A stretch of 64,000 nt of DNA from Novosphingobium acidiphilum DSM 19966 (GCF_000429005.1 NZ_AUBA01000002.1:186001-250000); one strand, 5' to 3'. Counted from the first letter of the stretch, positions 24,914-33,381 are shown. The notes: a model not told the origin generated them from the sequence alone. Numbers and translations: made by a program.

Positions 24914-26157
24914 ACATTCGCCAGTTCAAGCCGCGGCAGCATCGCCTGGATGAACGCCAGCGCGGCCAGATAGGCGCCGCCGCAGATCGCAAACATCGGC
25001 ACATAGCCGTGGCCGTTGCTCAACGACCACCCAGCCAGCTCGATAATTGCCGTGCCCGACAGGTTGCCCGCCACCGCGCCCAGCGCGATCACGCTGGCAA
25101 CACGCATCGCGGGCACCACATCGGCGGTCATGCCAAAGATATTGGTCGAAAATCCCTGGTGCGCAAACAGGCCCAGGCCGATCATCACCGCGGCGATCCA
25201 CGGACTGCCGACGGTCAGCGCCAGCGGCATGGCCAGCACCACCAGCGCATAGAACAGCATCGAGGATTTGCGCGCGCCATTCACCGTAAACCCGCGTGAC
25301 AGCAGTATCGGATAGATCCCGCCCGAGGACATCGCACCCAGTGCGGCAAGCGAGAAGATGATCGCGATCGGCCAGCCGATGGCGCCCTGCCCCATGGCAA
25401 ACTGCCGGTTGAAGAAATCGGGCATCCAGAACAGCACGAACCACCACACGCAATCGGTCAGCGCCTTGGCCCCGATCACGGCCCAGGTGCGCCGGTCGCC
25501 CAGCAGCACGCCCCAGGCAACGCGCGCACGTTCGGGCACATTGCCCAGCGGTTTCAGATTGCGCGTGGCCAGCGCCCAGCCGACCAGCCAGGCAAAGCCC
25601 AGGCTGCCGGTCACGATGAACGCTGCCTGCCACCCGAACGCCAGCGCAAACGGCGGGATCAGCACCGGGGTCAGGATTGCACCGATATTGGGCGCGGTGT
25701 TGATCAGGCCGATCGCCACGCTGCGGGTGCGCAGCGGCAGGTATATTGTCGCCGCCTTGACACCGGCCGGGGTCGAAACGGATTCGCCCGCCGCCAGCAC
25801 GATCCGCGCCGCCACAAACTGCTGCACCGTGCCCGCCAGCGCATGCGCCATGCCCGCCATGCTCCACGTGGCCACCGCGATGCCATAGGCCAGCCGCACC
25901 CCCAGCCGATCGACAAACCAGCCGACAAACAGCAGCGCACCCGCCGCCGCAATCTGGAACGCCGCGCCAAGATGCGCGTAATCGCGGTCGCTCCAGTGGA
26001 ATTCAACCTGCAGCGTGGGCTTGAGCAGCGCCAGCACCTGCCGGTCGACATAGTTCAGCGCATTGCCGACAAACAGCAGTGCAACCAGCGCCAGCATCAC
26101 GCGGCCGGCCGCGCGATCCGCCGCGGTTGCCATTGCACCGCTATCCCCGCTATCCAC
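24910..26157 (-). CDS. MFS transporter, anion:cation symporter (hexuronate-like) type
   Basis: 415 aa, 12 predicted membrane helices. The opening NALNYVDRQVLALLKPTL and the loop after TM2 (FVGWFVDRLGVRLAYG) are typical of ExuT/GudP-type sugar-acid symporters. It is a good candidate inner-membrane importer for anionic sulfoquinovose or sulfoquinovosyl glycerol, replacing the ABC importer used in Agrobacterium. The start is taken as GTG at 26157, which follows GGGAG at good spacing; ATG at 26133 is an alternative. It is convergent with the sulfoquinovose operon and divergent (64 bp) from the exporter gene. Confidence 0.85.
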   Translation of the reverse strand: MDSGDSGAMATAADRAAGRVMLALVALLFVGNALNYVDRQVLALLKPTLQVEFHWSDRDYAHLGAAFQIAAAGALLFVGWFVDRLGVRLAYGIAVATWSMAGMAHALAGTVQQFVAARIVLAAGESVSTPAGVKAATIYLPLRTRSVAIGLINTAPNIGAILTPVLIPPFALAFGWQAAFIVTGSLGFAWLVGWALATRNLKPLGNVPERARVAWGVLLGDRRTWAVIGAKALTDCVWWFVLFWMPDFFNRQFAMGQGAIGWPIAIIFSLAALGAMSSGGIYPILLSRGFTVNGARKSSMLFYALVVLAMPLALTVGSPWIAAVMIGLGLFAHQGFSTNIFGMTADVVPAMRVASVIALGAVAGNLSGTAIIELAGWSLSNGHGYVPMFAICGGAYLAALAFIQAMLPRLELANV

Positions 26158-26182
26158 TCGTCCGTCTCCCGGTGCTTATGGC

Positions 26183-26212
26183 TTGCACTCTAGCGTTTCG
26201 GCGGGATATGAA
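26183..26212 (+). promoter_or_regulatory. Candidate promoter of the YeiH-type exporter gene
   Basis: TTGCAC (26183-26188), an 18-bp spacer and TATGAA (26207-26212) form a plausible sigma-70 promoter. Transcription would start near 26219, almost at the first ATG (26222). Either the mRNA is nearly leaderless or translation begins at the second ATG (26267), which has an AAGGG upstream. Confidence 0.35.
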
Positions 26213-26221
26213 AAGCGGCAT

Positions 26222-27358
26222 ATGACACCGAAGGACAGAGATCCTTTGCGCAAGGGCACGGACACAATGGCGCAAGGCGCGGGCATCGATTGGGATTCAC
26301 TGCCGCATGGCGGGGATCTGTATGGCGAACTGCATCTGGCCGAAACCACCCGGCCCCCGCGCACCGCCCCCGCAATGTCGATGTTTCCGGGCCTGGCCGC
26401 GTGTGGCGTGGCATCGGCAGCGGCGGCGTGGCTGTCGGACCATTACCATTTTCCGATTATCCTGCTGGGCCTGCTGGTCGGATTGTCGCTGAATTTCATC
26501 GCGCACGATCCGCGCACGCACCGCGGGCTGGACTTTGCGTCGCGCACGTGTCTGCGGCTTGGCATCGTCGCGCTGGGTCTGCAGGTGACGCTGGCGCAGA
26601 TCGGTGCGCTGGGCGTGTGGCCGTTTGTGGCGCTGCTGGCGGTGATGGCGTGCGCCTTTGTGGCCGCGATGGCGGGCGGGCGGATGGCCGGGCAATCATC
26701 CTATGCCAGTATCCTGGCGGGCGGCGCGACCGCGATCTGCGGGGCAAGCGCGGCGCTGGCGCTGTATGGCGTGATCGGCAAAAACCGGCTGAGCCAGGCG
26801 CAGTTTGCGCTGACGCTGGTGGGCATTTCGCTGGCCAGCGCGCTGGCCATGTCGATCTATCCGACGCTGGCGGCCGAACTGCATCTGAACGATCGCGAAG
26901 CCGGGTTTCTGATCGGCGCATCGATCCATGACGTGGCGCAGGCGATCGGCGGCGGCTATGCCTTTTCCGATGCGGCGGGCAGTTATGCGACGATTGTCAA
27001 ACTGGCGCGCGTGGCGCTGCTGGCACCGCTGGTGGCGGTGGCCAGCGTGGCGCTGGGCAGTGGCGAGGGCGAAGGCAGCCCCGCCCCGTCGGTATGGCGG
27101 CGTCTGGCGCTGCCCTGGTTCATCACCGCGTTTCTGGGCGTGCTGGCGCTGAACAGCGTGATCACGTTGCCGGCCCCGGTCAGCCAGGCAGCACTTGCCG
27201 GATCAAAGGCGCTGCTGCTGCTGGCCGTCACCGCCACCGCGATCCGTTCGCGCATGGACCTGCTGATGCAGATGGGCTGGCGTGCGACGATCCCCGTGCT
27301 GACCGCCACGATCGCCAGCTTTGTCGCGGCGCTGGGCTTTGCCGTGGCGTTTCTCTGA
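26222..27358 (+). CDS. YeiH-family putative sulfate/sulfite exporter
   Basis: 378 aa, about 10 membrane helices after a cytoplasmic N-terminus of about 40 residues. The family signature GATAICGASAALAL and the helix LRLGIVALGLQVTL identify the YeiH/PSE (UPF0324) family. Relatives occur in taurine and other sulfonate clusters and are proposed to export sulfate or sulfite. Next to an SsuD-like sulfoquinovose monooxygenase, it would remove the sulfite released by desulfonation. Start ATG 26222, or 26267 (MAQGAGIDWDSLP), which has a better ribosome binding site. Export of sulfite rather than sulfate is inference. Confidence 0.85.
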   Translation: MTPKDRDPLRKGTDTMAQGAGIDWDSLPHGGDLYGELHLAETTRPPRTAPAMSMFPGLAACGVASAAAAWLSDHYHFPIILLGLLVGLSLNFIAHDPRTHRGLDFASRTCLRLGIVALGLQVTLAQIGALGVWPFVALLAVMACAFVAAMAGGRMAGQSSYASILAGGATAICGASAALALYGVIGKNRLSQAQFALTLVGISLASALAMSIYPTLAAELHLNDREAGFLIGASIHDVAQAIGGGYAFSDAAGSYATIVKLARVALLAPLVAVASVALGSGEGEGSPAPSVWRRLALPWFITAFLGVLALNSVITLPAPVSQAALAGSKALLLLAVTATAIRSRMDLLMQMGWRATIPVLTATIASFVAALGFAVAFL

Positions 27359-27444
27359 CACCCGGCCACCGGTTTTCTTCGCCAATGTGACGGTATCGTG
27401 TCGGGCAAAACGGCCCGCGGCGAAGCATGCGCGGCGGTGCCCTG

Positions 27445-27487
27445 TTGACATCTGATCCCGCTACATCATATTTATGTGATAAATCGG
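27445..27487 (+). promoter_or_regulatory. Promoter with overlapping 15-bp palindromic operator
   Basis: TTGACA (27445-27450), an 18-bp spacer and TATTTA (27469-27474) form a promoter. A perfect palindrome ATTTAT-GTG-ATAAAT (27470-27484) overlaps the -10. Related pseudo-palindromes occur at 37952-37966 and 41474-41488 in the galactan locus. A repressor bound here would block the TonB receptor gene; the GntR protein encoded at 40721-41449 is the best candidate. Confidence 0.6.
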
Positions 27488-27518
27488 AATCAAAGATGAA
27501 ATCGTGGGAGAACCTGCC

Positions 27519-30182
27519 GTGAAGCGCACTTCGATAATGATGGCATCGTTCGCCGGCATCATGGCCTGTGCACTGCTGCCCGGCACAGCGATGGCCGCAG
27601 GCGATGCCGCGCAGGATGCCCCGGCCGATGCCCCAGCCAAGGCGCAGGATTCCCCGGCCCAGGACAGCAACGCGATCGTGGTCACCGGCTTGCGCGCCAG
27701 TCTGCGCGATGCGTTGCAGGCCAAGCGGATCAACACGCTGGTGGTCGACACGATTTCGTCAAAGGATATCGGCGCGCTGCCCGACATCACCATTGCCGAC
27801 GAGTTGAACCGCCTGCCCGGGGTCAACGCCTCGCGCGATCGCGGCAATGACAGCCAGGCTTCGGTGCGCGGGCTTGGGCCCCGGCTGGTGCTGGGGCTGG
27901 TCAATGGCCGCGAAGTTGCCACCTCCGAACCCGATCGCAATGTGCGCTGGGAAATCTATCCGTCCGAAGACGTGTCGGCGGTTACCGTCTACAAGTCGCA
28001 GGATGCCAGCCTGATCGACGGCGGGGTTGCCGCCACGATCGACATCCGCACGCTGCGCCCGCTCGATTATGTCGGATCGCCGCTGACCGTGCGCGCCGGT
28101 GCGCAATACAACGACGGCGGCAAGGATATCCCCGGCTACAGCCGGTGGGGCACCCGCGGCAGCCTGCAATATGTGGCCAAGCTGACCGATACCTTTGCAC
28201 TGGCCGCAGGCGGCAGCTATCAGCAACAGCGCAACGGCAAAGTGTCGTTCCAGGGCTGGGGCTATAACGAAGCCAACACCAACGGCGACAGTGCGCCGGT
28301 GTATAACGGCAGCCCGGTCAACGCCCCCTATGGCGCGCAGACCGAAGTCGATGCCACCACCGAAACCCGCTGGAGCGCCACCGGCGCGATGCAGTGGAAG
28401 CCCGATGCCGATTGGGATATCAACGCCGACATCCTGTATTCAGACGTAAAAATCGCCGAGCCGCAGTTCCAGCAATGGTATGGCAATGCCAATGGCTGGG
28501 GCGATTATGGCGGCACCATCGGCGCGCCGGGCGATATCTATCAGCCGGGCCATTTCACGATTGCGGGCAACAGCATCGTGGCCGCCACGCTGAACAACTA
28601 TTCCTCGGTTACCAACGTGATCGACGATTATTCCGAAGACAAGCATCTGCTGACCGCCGGACTGAACGTAAAGTACAGCCACGATGACACCACGATCAAG
28701 CTTGACGGGTCTTATTCGCAGGCCGCGCGCACCAATGCCTATTACGCGGCGCAATCGCAGGTCTATCCGCAGACGGTATCGTTCAACACCGCCGCCGGCG
28801 TCCTGCCCAGCGTGATCGAAAGCGGCGACCCCGCCCTGCCCGCCAGCCAGAATTTCACCATGACCGGCGACACCGGGCCGCAACGGCTGGTCGACAGCCT
28901 GGGTGCGTTTCAGTTCGATGTGTATCACCGCCTGCACGACAGCCTGTTCACCGGCATTGGCGCGGGTGTGCGCATGGCCGGGCGCACCAAGACATTTACC
29001 TCGGGCTTTGCCACGGTGTCGATCAACCCCGGCACCCCGACACTGAGCGAATTCGGTGTCAACAACACCGGCATCACCGTGCCCAACCTGGTCTATGGCA
29101 ATTTCAACCAGCTGGTTGCGATCAGCAACACGACCGACAGCGGCGACAATTCGCAATACTGGCGCGTGTCCGAAAACACCTACGAAGGCTATGCAAAGGC
29201 GGATTTTGCCGGGCAAGCGGGCGCAGTGCCCTTTGCCGGGAACATCGGCGTGCGGCTGGTCGATGTGGTTACCGGATCATCGGCGTTCCAGGGCACCACC
29301 ACCTATGATTCCACGATCGGCGCCAATGTCACCAGTTATCAGCCGACCTATTTCACCAACCATTATTTCCGCGCGCTGCCCAGCCTGAATGTCAATTTCA
29401 CGCTGTCGCCCGATGTGATCCTGCGCGCGGGCGTGGCCGAGGTAATGAGCCGCCCGCCGCTCGACGAACTGCGCGCCAGCACCAACCTCAGCTATTACCC
29501 GCCGTCCTATCTGCAAGGATCGGCCGGCAATCCGCTGCTGCGTCCGTTCATGGCGACCCAGGGCGATCTGTCGGCGGAATGGTATTTCCACAAGGATGCG
29601 CTGCTGGCGGTGGCCGGATATTACAAGCAGATCGGCACCAATGTCGGCTATGCCGTGTTTCCCGAAACGATCGCGGGCACGAACTATACGATCACCGGCC
29701 CGGCCAATGGCCCCGGCGGGCATATCGCGGGCAGCGAAGTCACCTTCCAGACGCCGTTCTACTTTGTGCCCGCGCTGCGGCAGTTCGGCATCTATGCCAA
29801 TGTTGCGCTGGTCACGTCAAACCTGAAGGAACTGGCGCCTGTCAGCAATCCGTTTGCCGCGGTGGGCCTGGCCGCGTTCACCAGCGAAAGCGACCTGTGG
29901 TATTCGGGCCATGGCATCGACGCGCGCGTCGGCCTGAAACACCACAGCCCCTATACCGCGATCTTTGGCTGGAACGCCGCGCAACTGACCCGGCTGGAAT
30001 CCGAAACCACGCTGGGCGCCAGCGTGTCCTATGCCCTTACCCGGTCGATCAGCGTGCGGTTCCAGGCCAACAACCTGCTCAACAAAGCCTCACGCTATTA
30101 CTTCAACAACGACCCCAACCAGATCGCCCGCTACGAAAAATACGGCGTCAACTACCTGGCCGACGTGACGTTCAAGTACTGA
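27519..30182 (+). CDS. TonB-dependent receptor, probable galactan/galactoside uptake
   Basis: 887 aa, large receptor of the Caulobacter/sphingomonad carbohydrate type (TIGR01782-like). It has a signal peptide through GTAMA, the TonB-box region NAIVVTGLRASLRDALQAKR, and plug motifs GALPDITIADELNRLPGV, VRGLGPRLVLGLVNGRE and VYKSQDASLIDGGVAATIDI; the barrel ends NYLADVTFKY. The start is GTG at 27519, eight bases after GGGAG; GTG at 27504 is less likely. Its promoter carries the same operator-like palindrome as the galactose-pathway genes, linking it to that regulon rather than to the adjacent sulfoquinovose genes. Confidence 0.9.
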   Translation: MKRTSIMMASFAGIMACALLPGTAMAAGDAAQDAPADAPAKAQDSPAQDSNAIVVTGLRASLRDALQAKRINTLVVDTISSKDIGALPDITIADELNRLPGVNASRDRGNDSQASVRGLGPRLVLGLVNGREVATSEPDRNVRWEIYPSEDVSAVTVYKSQDASLIDGGVAATIDIRTLRPLDYVGSPLTVRAGAQYNDGGKDIPGYSRWGTRGSLQYVAKLTDTFALAAGGSYQQQRNGKVSFQGWGYNEANTNGDSAPVYNGSPVNAPYGAQTEVDATTETRWSATGAMQWKPDADWDINADILYSDVKIAEPQFQQWYGNANGWGDYGGTIGAPGDIYQPGHFTIAGNSIVAATLNNYSSVTNVIDDYSEDKHLLTAGLNVKYSHDDTTIKLDGSYSQAARTNAYYAAQSQVYPQTVSFNTAAGVLPSVIESGDPALPASQNFTMTGDTGPQRLVDSLGAFQFDVYHRLHDSLFTGIGAGVRMAGRTKTFTSGFATVSINPGTPTLSEFGVNNTGITVPNLVYGNFNQLVAISNTTDSGDNSQYWRVSENTYEGYAKADFAGQAGAVPFAGNIGVRLVDVVTGSSAFQGTTTYDSTIGANVTSYQPTYFTNHYFRALPSLNVNFTLSPDVILRAGVAEVMSRPPLDELRASTNLSYYPPSYLQGSAGNPLLRPFMATQGDLSAEWYFHKDALLAVAGYYKQIGTNVGYAVFPETIAGTNYTITGPANGPGGHIAGSEVTFQTPFYFVPALRQFGIYANVALVTSNLKELAPVSNPFAAVGLAAFTSESDLWYSGHGIDARVGLKHHSPYTAIFGWNAAQLTRLESETTLGASVSYALTRSISVRFQANNLLNKASRYYFNNDPNQIARYEKYGVNYLADVTFKY

Positions 30183-30206
30183 GCCACCGGGCCCTGCGCG
30201 CATCTG

Positions 30207-30231
30207 AACCCTCCCCCTGCTGGGGAGGGTT
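30207..30231 (+). terminator. Hairpin terminator after the TonB receptor
   Basis: A 10-bp stem AACCCTCCCC/GGGGAGGGTT with a 5-nt loop lies 25 bp after the receptor stop. A TCTTTT run follows about 10 bp later. Confidence 0.6.
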
Positions 30232-30548
30232 CTGCTACGGTCTTTTCGAACGACGCGCTTTTCGTGGGGCACAGTGGCACATCGACAGGGCCAGTCTCTT
30301 CAAAAAACTGTCCTGCTTGCGCAGGATCATGCGCATCGTTGCGGCCCTTCGTTCCTTTTGCGGAAATGGGCCGCACTGGCAGCCCTATCGACACCCTGCC
30401 GCTGTTAAAGCCCTGGATGACCCGTTCCGGGTTGGCCGACGTCCCCGGACCTTGTGCCCGGAACTCTGCGCATCGCGCATCAAGATCTGCTGGCCAGCGG
30501 TGCAAGCTGTGATACCAGCAGGCGCACGGGGATCGAACGGGGGCAACA
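30232..30548. other. Intergenic stretch, no gene seen
   Basis: Together with the terminator this is a 366-bp gap. It holds a CCGG-rich imperfect hairpin near 30441-30464 that resembles the CCCGGG repeat at 18776-18793. Open frames across it have no ribosome binding site and unusual composition, and are judged non-coding. No clear promoter for the MFS gene was found. Confidence 0.4.
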
Positions 30549-31886
30549 ATGACAGGCACAGTGCGCACAATCGCGGCGCGTTACGATGACGCGCAGGACG
30601 ATACGACGCTGACGCGCTGGTATGTCCTGGCTTTGACCATGCTGGTCTATACCGTCAGCATTGCCGACCGCTATGTCATCTCGACCGTGCTTGAACCGAT
30701 CAGGCTCGAATTTCATCTCAGCGAGACCGAGGCCGGTCTGTTCACCGGGGTTGCGCTGGGTCTGTTCTATGTCACGATGGGGCTGCCGATGTCGTGGCTG
30801 GCCGATCGCACCAACCGCCGCAACGTGCTGGCGGCGGCGCTGGCGATCTGGTCGATCATGACCACGCTGTGCGGGGTGGCGCGCACCCCGATGCACCTGA
30901 TGTTTGCGCGGATCGGGGTGGGTTCGGGCGAAGCCGGCGGAACACCGCCCTGCAATGCCATCATCGCCGACTATTTCCCGCCGTCGCGCCGCGCGATGGC
31001 AACCACCATCTTCGCGCTCGGCGCACCGCTTGGCGCGTGGCTGGGTTCGGATATTGCCGGGCGCATTGCCGCCGGGCAGGGATGGCGCGCGGCATTCCTG
31101 GTGCTGGGCGTGCCGGGGCTGGTCCTGGCCGCGCTGATCGTGCTGACCATGCGCGAACCGCGCCGCGGCCGGTATGACCCGGCCATCGCGGATCATGCGC
31201 CGTCGTTTGGCGAAACCGTGCGGTTCATGGCGGCGCAGCGCGGCAGCCTGCACGTGATGATGGGGCTGGGTATCTCGGCGCTGTGGGGTTGGGGCCTGAT
31301 CTGGTTCACCCCGGCCTTTATCGAACGGACCTACCACATGGGCGATGGCAGCGGCGGCGTGCTGCTGTCGCCGATCCATCTGATCGGCGGCGCCGGCGCA
31401 ACGCTGATCACCGCATGGCTGGTCGGGCATCGCCTGTTCGCCGATCCGCGCCGGATCCTGCGGCTGTTGTCGCTCAGCACCGCGTTCGCCACCATTCCGT
31501 CGTTCTATGCCTATTTCACCCATGATCCTGCGGTGATGACACTGATGCTGTGGCTGTTTGTCCCGGCCATCTATCTCTACGTCGGCCCGACGTTCGCGCT
31601 GGTGCAGAACGCGGCGCCGGCCGGCATGCGCGCGGTGTTCATCGCGGTCGCGCTGTTGATCGCCAATGTGTTCAACCTGATCGTCGCGCCCTGGGTCGTC
31701 GGCGCGCTGAGCGACCATTTTTCGGGCGGGCACCCCACCGCATCATCGCTGCGGCTGGCGCTGCTGATCCTGGCGCCGACCGGATTGTGGGCGGCGTTCC
31801 ACTATTGGCGCGCAGAACATCACCTGGCCGCCGATGCGGCCAGGATTGTCGCCTATACCCGCCACCGCAACCAACCATACGATTGA
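30549..31886 (+). CDS. MFS transporter (Spinster-like)
   Basis: 445 aa with 12 predicted membrane helices. Features: VYTVSIADRYVISTVLEPIRLEFHLS at TM1, the TM2-3 loop LADRTNRRNVL, and the TM4-5 region GVGSGEAGGTPPCNAIIADYFPPSRR, characteristic of the Spinster-like MFS group common in sphingomonads. The substrate is unknown. Between a carbohydrate TonB receptor and the galactanase operon it may import galacto-oligosaccharides or export a metabolite. The ATG at 30549 is the first plausible start; the preceding bases have a GGGGGCAAC ribosome binding site. Confidence 0.87.
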   Translation: MTGTVRTIAARYDDAQDDTTLTRWYVLALTMLVYTVSIADRYVISTVLEPIRLEFHLSETEAGLFTGVALGLFYVTMGLPMSWLADRTNRRNVLAAALAIWSIMTTLCGVARTPMHLMFARIGVGSGEAGGTPPCNAIIADYFPPSRRAMATTIFALGAPLGAWLGSDIAGRIAAGQGWRAAFLVLGVPGLVLAALIVLTMREPRRGRYDPAIADHAPSFGETVRFMAAQRGSLHVMMGLGISALWGWGLIWFTPAFIERTYHMGDGSGGVLLSPIHLIGGAGATLITAWLVGHRLFADPRRILRLLSLSTAFATIPSFYAYFTHDPAVMTLMLWLFVPAIYLYVGPTFALVQNAAPAGMRAVFIAVALLIANVFNLIVAPWVVGALSDHFSGGHPTASSLRLALLILAPTGLWAAFHYWRAEHHLAADAARIVAYTRHRNQPYD

Positions 31887-32086
31887 GCCACGCCGCGCCG
31901 CGCCCACCCCGCCCGATGGCGCGGCATTTTGGCACGCTCAGGCAAGATCGGCCGCGCGTTGCGCGCCACACACACCAGGCCCGCGCCGTGTGCCATGGCG
32001 CGCGCCACAGCAGCGGCACCCGATGGCGGGAACGATATTCTGGGGAGTACTGGCGATGACCAACCGGCGGCATGCAATGATGCAGC

Positions 32087-32117
32087 GGGAATTACCGTGA
32101 CAGGTGCGAAAACCCCT
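32087..32117 (+). repeat. Left inverted repeat of the RAYT element
   Basis: 31 bases starting GGGAATTACCGTGACAGG and ending AAAACCCCT form a perfect inverted repeat with 33201-33231. A further 29-base copy lies at 32470-32498 because of the tandem duplication. The RAYT stop codon (in both copies) overlaps the inner end of this repeat. Confidence 0.85.
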
Positions 32118-32851
32118 AAATACCCTTAGGCTTCGGTCCCCGCTTTTTGGGAATGAGGTCCAGCCCGGTACGCGCTTCCATATCGACCAGCCATTCGGGT
32201 GATCCAATCGGTCGGCCCAGGCTTTCGGCCTTGCGCAGCGCGGCATATGTGAACGATTCATCGAAGGCTTCTCCAAGAAACGCGCGGAAATCGCCTATCC
32301 GCTCAAGCGCAGGACCAACCCGGACGACATGGTCATCGCATCCGGCATAATGCGCGCGCACGCTGGACCACGGCCAGTCTTCGGCGCGCTTCACCTTACC
32401 GGCACGCACGGGATTCAATGCGACGTAGCGCAATGCAGCAAAAAGATGCTGCTCATCCATGGCAACAGAGAATTACCGTGACAGGTGCGAAAACCCCTAA
32501 ATACCCTTAGGCTTCGGTCCCCGCTTTTTGGGAATGAGGTCCAGCCCGGTACGCGCTTCCATATCGACCAGCCATTCGGGTGATCCAATCGGTCGGCCCA
32601 GGCTTTCGGCCTTGCGCAGCGCGGCATATGTGAACGATTCATCGAAGGCTTCTCCAAGAAACGCGCGGAAATCGCCTATCCGCTCAAGCGCAGGACCAAC
32701 CCGGACGACATGGTCATCGCATCCGGCATAATGCGCGCGCACGCTGGACCACGGCCAGTCTTCGGCGCGCTTCACCTTACCGGCACGCACGGGATTCAAT
32801 GCGACGTAGCGCAATGCAGCAAAAAGATGCTGCTCATCCATGGCAACAGAG
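32089..32851. repeat. 381-bp tandem duplication
   Basis: Bases 32089-32470 recur as 32470-32851 with no difference seen in the translated part, at an offset of exactly 381 bp. The unit spans the repeat plus about the last 118 codons of the RAYT transposase gene. Identity over the unit implies a recent event. The junction sits at the GAATTACC end of the repeat. Confidence 0.9.
32116..32470 (-). pseudogene. Truncated duplicate of the RAYT transposase 3' end
   Basis: Encodes the same residues as the C-terminal part (about 105-221, ending KKRGPKPKGI) of the intact RAYT gene next to it. It lacks the N-terminal catalytic region: the HVH metal motif and the candidate catalytic tyrosines lie upstream of the duplication boundary. 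An in-frame ATG (32458-32460) could give a 114-aa fragment, but it could not act as a transposase. Confidence 0.85.
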
Positions 32852-33162
32852 CTGAACCGACCCTGCCAGAGATGACCAGTCACACGCATCCGCGCATTGA
32901 TGTAACCCGTATAGTGGCGATGGACATGGCGAAATGCCCGGCTCAAACCATCGTCATCACGCGGCACAGCAATGATGTGGACGTGGTTCGGCATAAGGCA
33001 ATAGGACCAGATCTCGACCCCGGCGCGCTCTGCGCCCTCCGCCAGAAGGTCAAGGTAAAGTGCATAATCGCCATCCTCGAAAAATGTCTGCTCGCGGCGG
33101 TTTCCACGCTGCGTGACATGGTGCGGAACGCCGGGCAGAACCATTCTTGCGAGACGTGACAT
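32497..33162 (-). CDS. REP-associated tyrosine transposase (RAYT, Y1/IS200-like)
   Basis: 221 aa single-strand DNA transposase-like protein. The HUH motif is H60-V-H62 in MPNHVHII; the tyrosines at 84 and 87 in HYTGYIN are catalytic candidates. ALRYVALNPVRAG and WPWSSVRAHY are the classic RAYT C-terminal motifs. RAYTs are domesticated relatives of IS200/IS605 transposases that act on REP-type hairpins. Here the gene is bracketed by 31-bp inverted repeats and by an array of their tips, which are its likely substrates. Its 3' end is duplicated in tandem. Confidence 0.92.
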   Translation of the reverse strand: MSRLARMVLPGVPHHVTQRGNRREQTFFEDGDYALYLDLLAEGAERAGVEIWSYCLMPNHVHIIAVPRDDDGLSRAFRHVHRHYTGYINARMRVTGHLWQGRFSSVAMDEQHLFAALRYVALNPVRAGKVKRAEDWPWSSVRAHYAGCDDHVVRVGPALERIGDFRAFLGEAFDESFTYAALRKAESLGRPIGSPEWLVDMEARTGLDLIPKKRGPKPKGI

Positions 33163-33200
33163 GCCCCGCCATTACACCTTCCTTCTCAATGATGCAATAA

Positions 33201-33231
33201 AGGGGTTTTCGCACCTGTCACGGTAATTCCC
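33201..33231 (-). repeat. Right inverted repeat of the RAYT element
   Basis: 31 bases (AGGGGTTTTCGCACC... to ...CGGTAATTCCC), the reverse complement of 32087-32117, lie 38 bp upstream of the RAYT start. They run directly into the short tandem repeat array that repeats their outer half. Confidence 0.85.
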
Positions 33232-33381
33232 CTGTCACGGTAATTCCCTGTCACGGTAATTCCCTGTCACGGTAATTCCCTGTCACGGTAATTCCCTGTC
33301 ACGGTAATTCCACGGTAATTCCCTGTCACGGTAATTCCACGGTAATTCCCCTGTCACGGTAATTCCTGTCACGGTAATTCC
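33214..33381. repeat. Short tandem repeat array, 11 copies of CACGGTAATTCC
   Basis: Eleven copies of CACGGTAATTCC are spaced 15-17 bp (unit CCTGTCACGGTAATTCC or one base shorter). Two further spacings of 11 bp arise where the CCTGT part is missing. Each unit is the outer tip of the RAYT inverted repeat. There are no variable spacers, so this is not CRISPR. Its expansion is likely slippage or RAYT-mediated. Confidence 0.9.

Noticed and set aside
30241..30548. Short open frames between the TonB receptor and the MFS gene
   Set aside because: No ribosome binding site, no family features, and they overlap repeat-like hairpins; judged intergenic.
32087..33231. Classical DDE insertion sequence with terminal inverted repeats
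   Set aside because: The only protein is a RAYT with an HUH motif; RAYTs act on flanking REP-like repeats and no target-site duplication was recognised.
33214..33381. CRISPR array
   Set aside because: Units abut with no variable spacers, and match the tip of the RAYT inverted repeat; no cas genes nearby.
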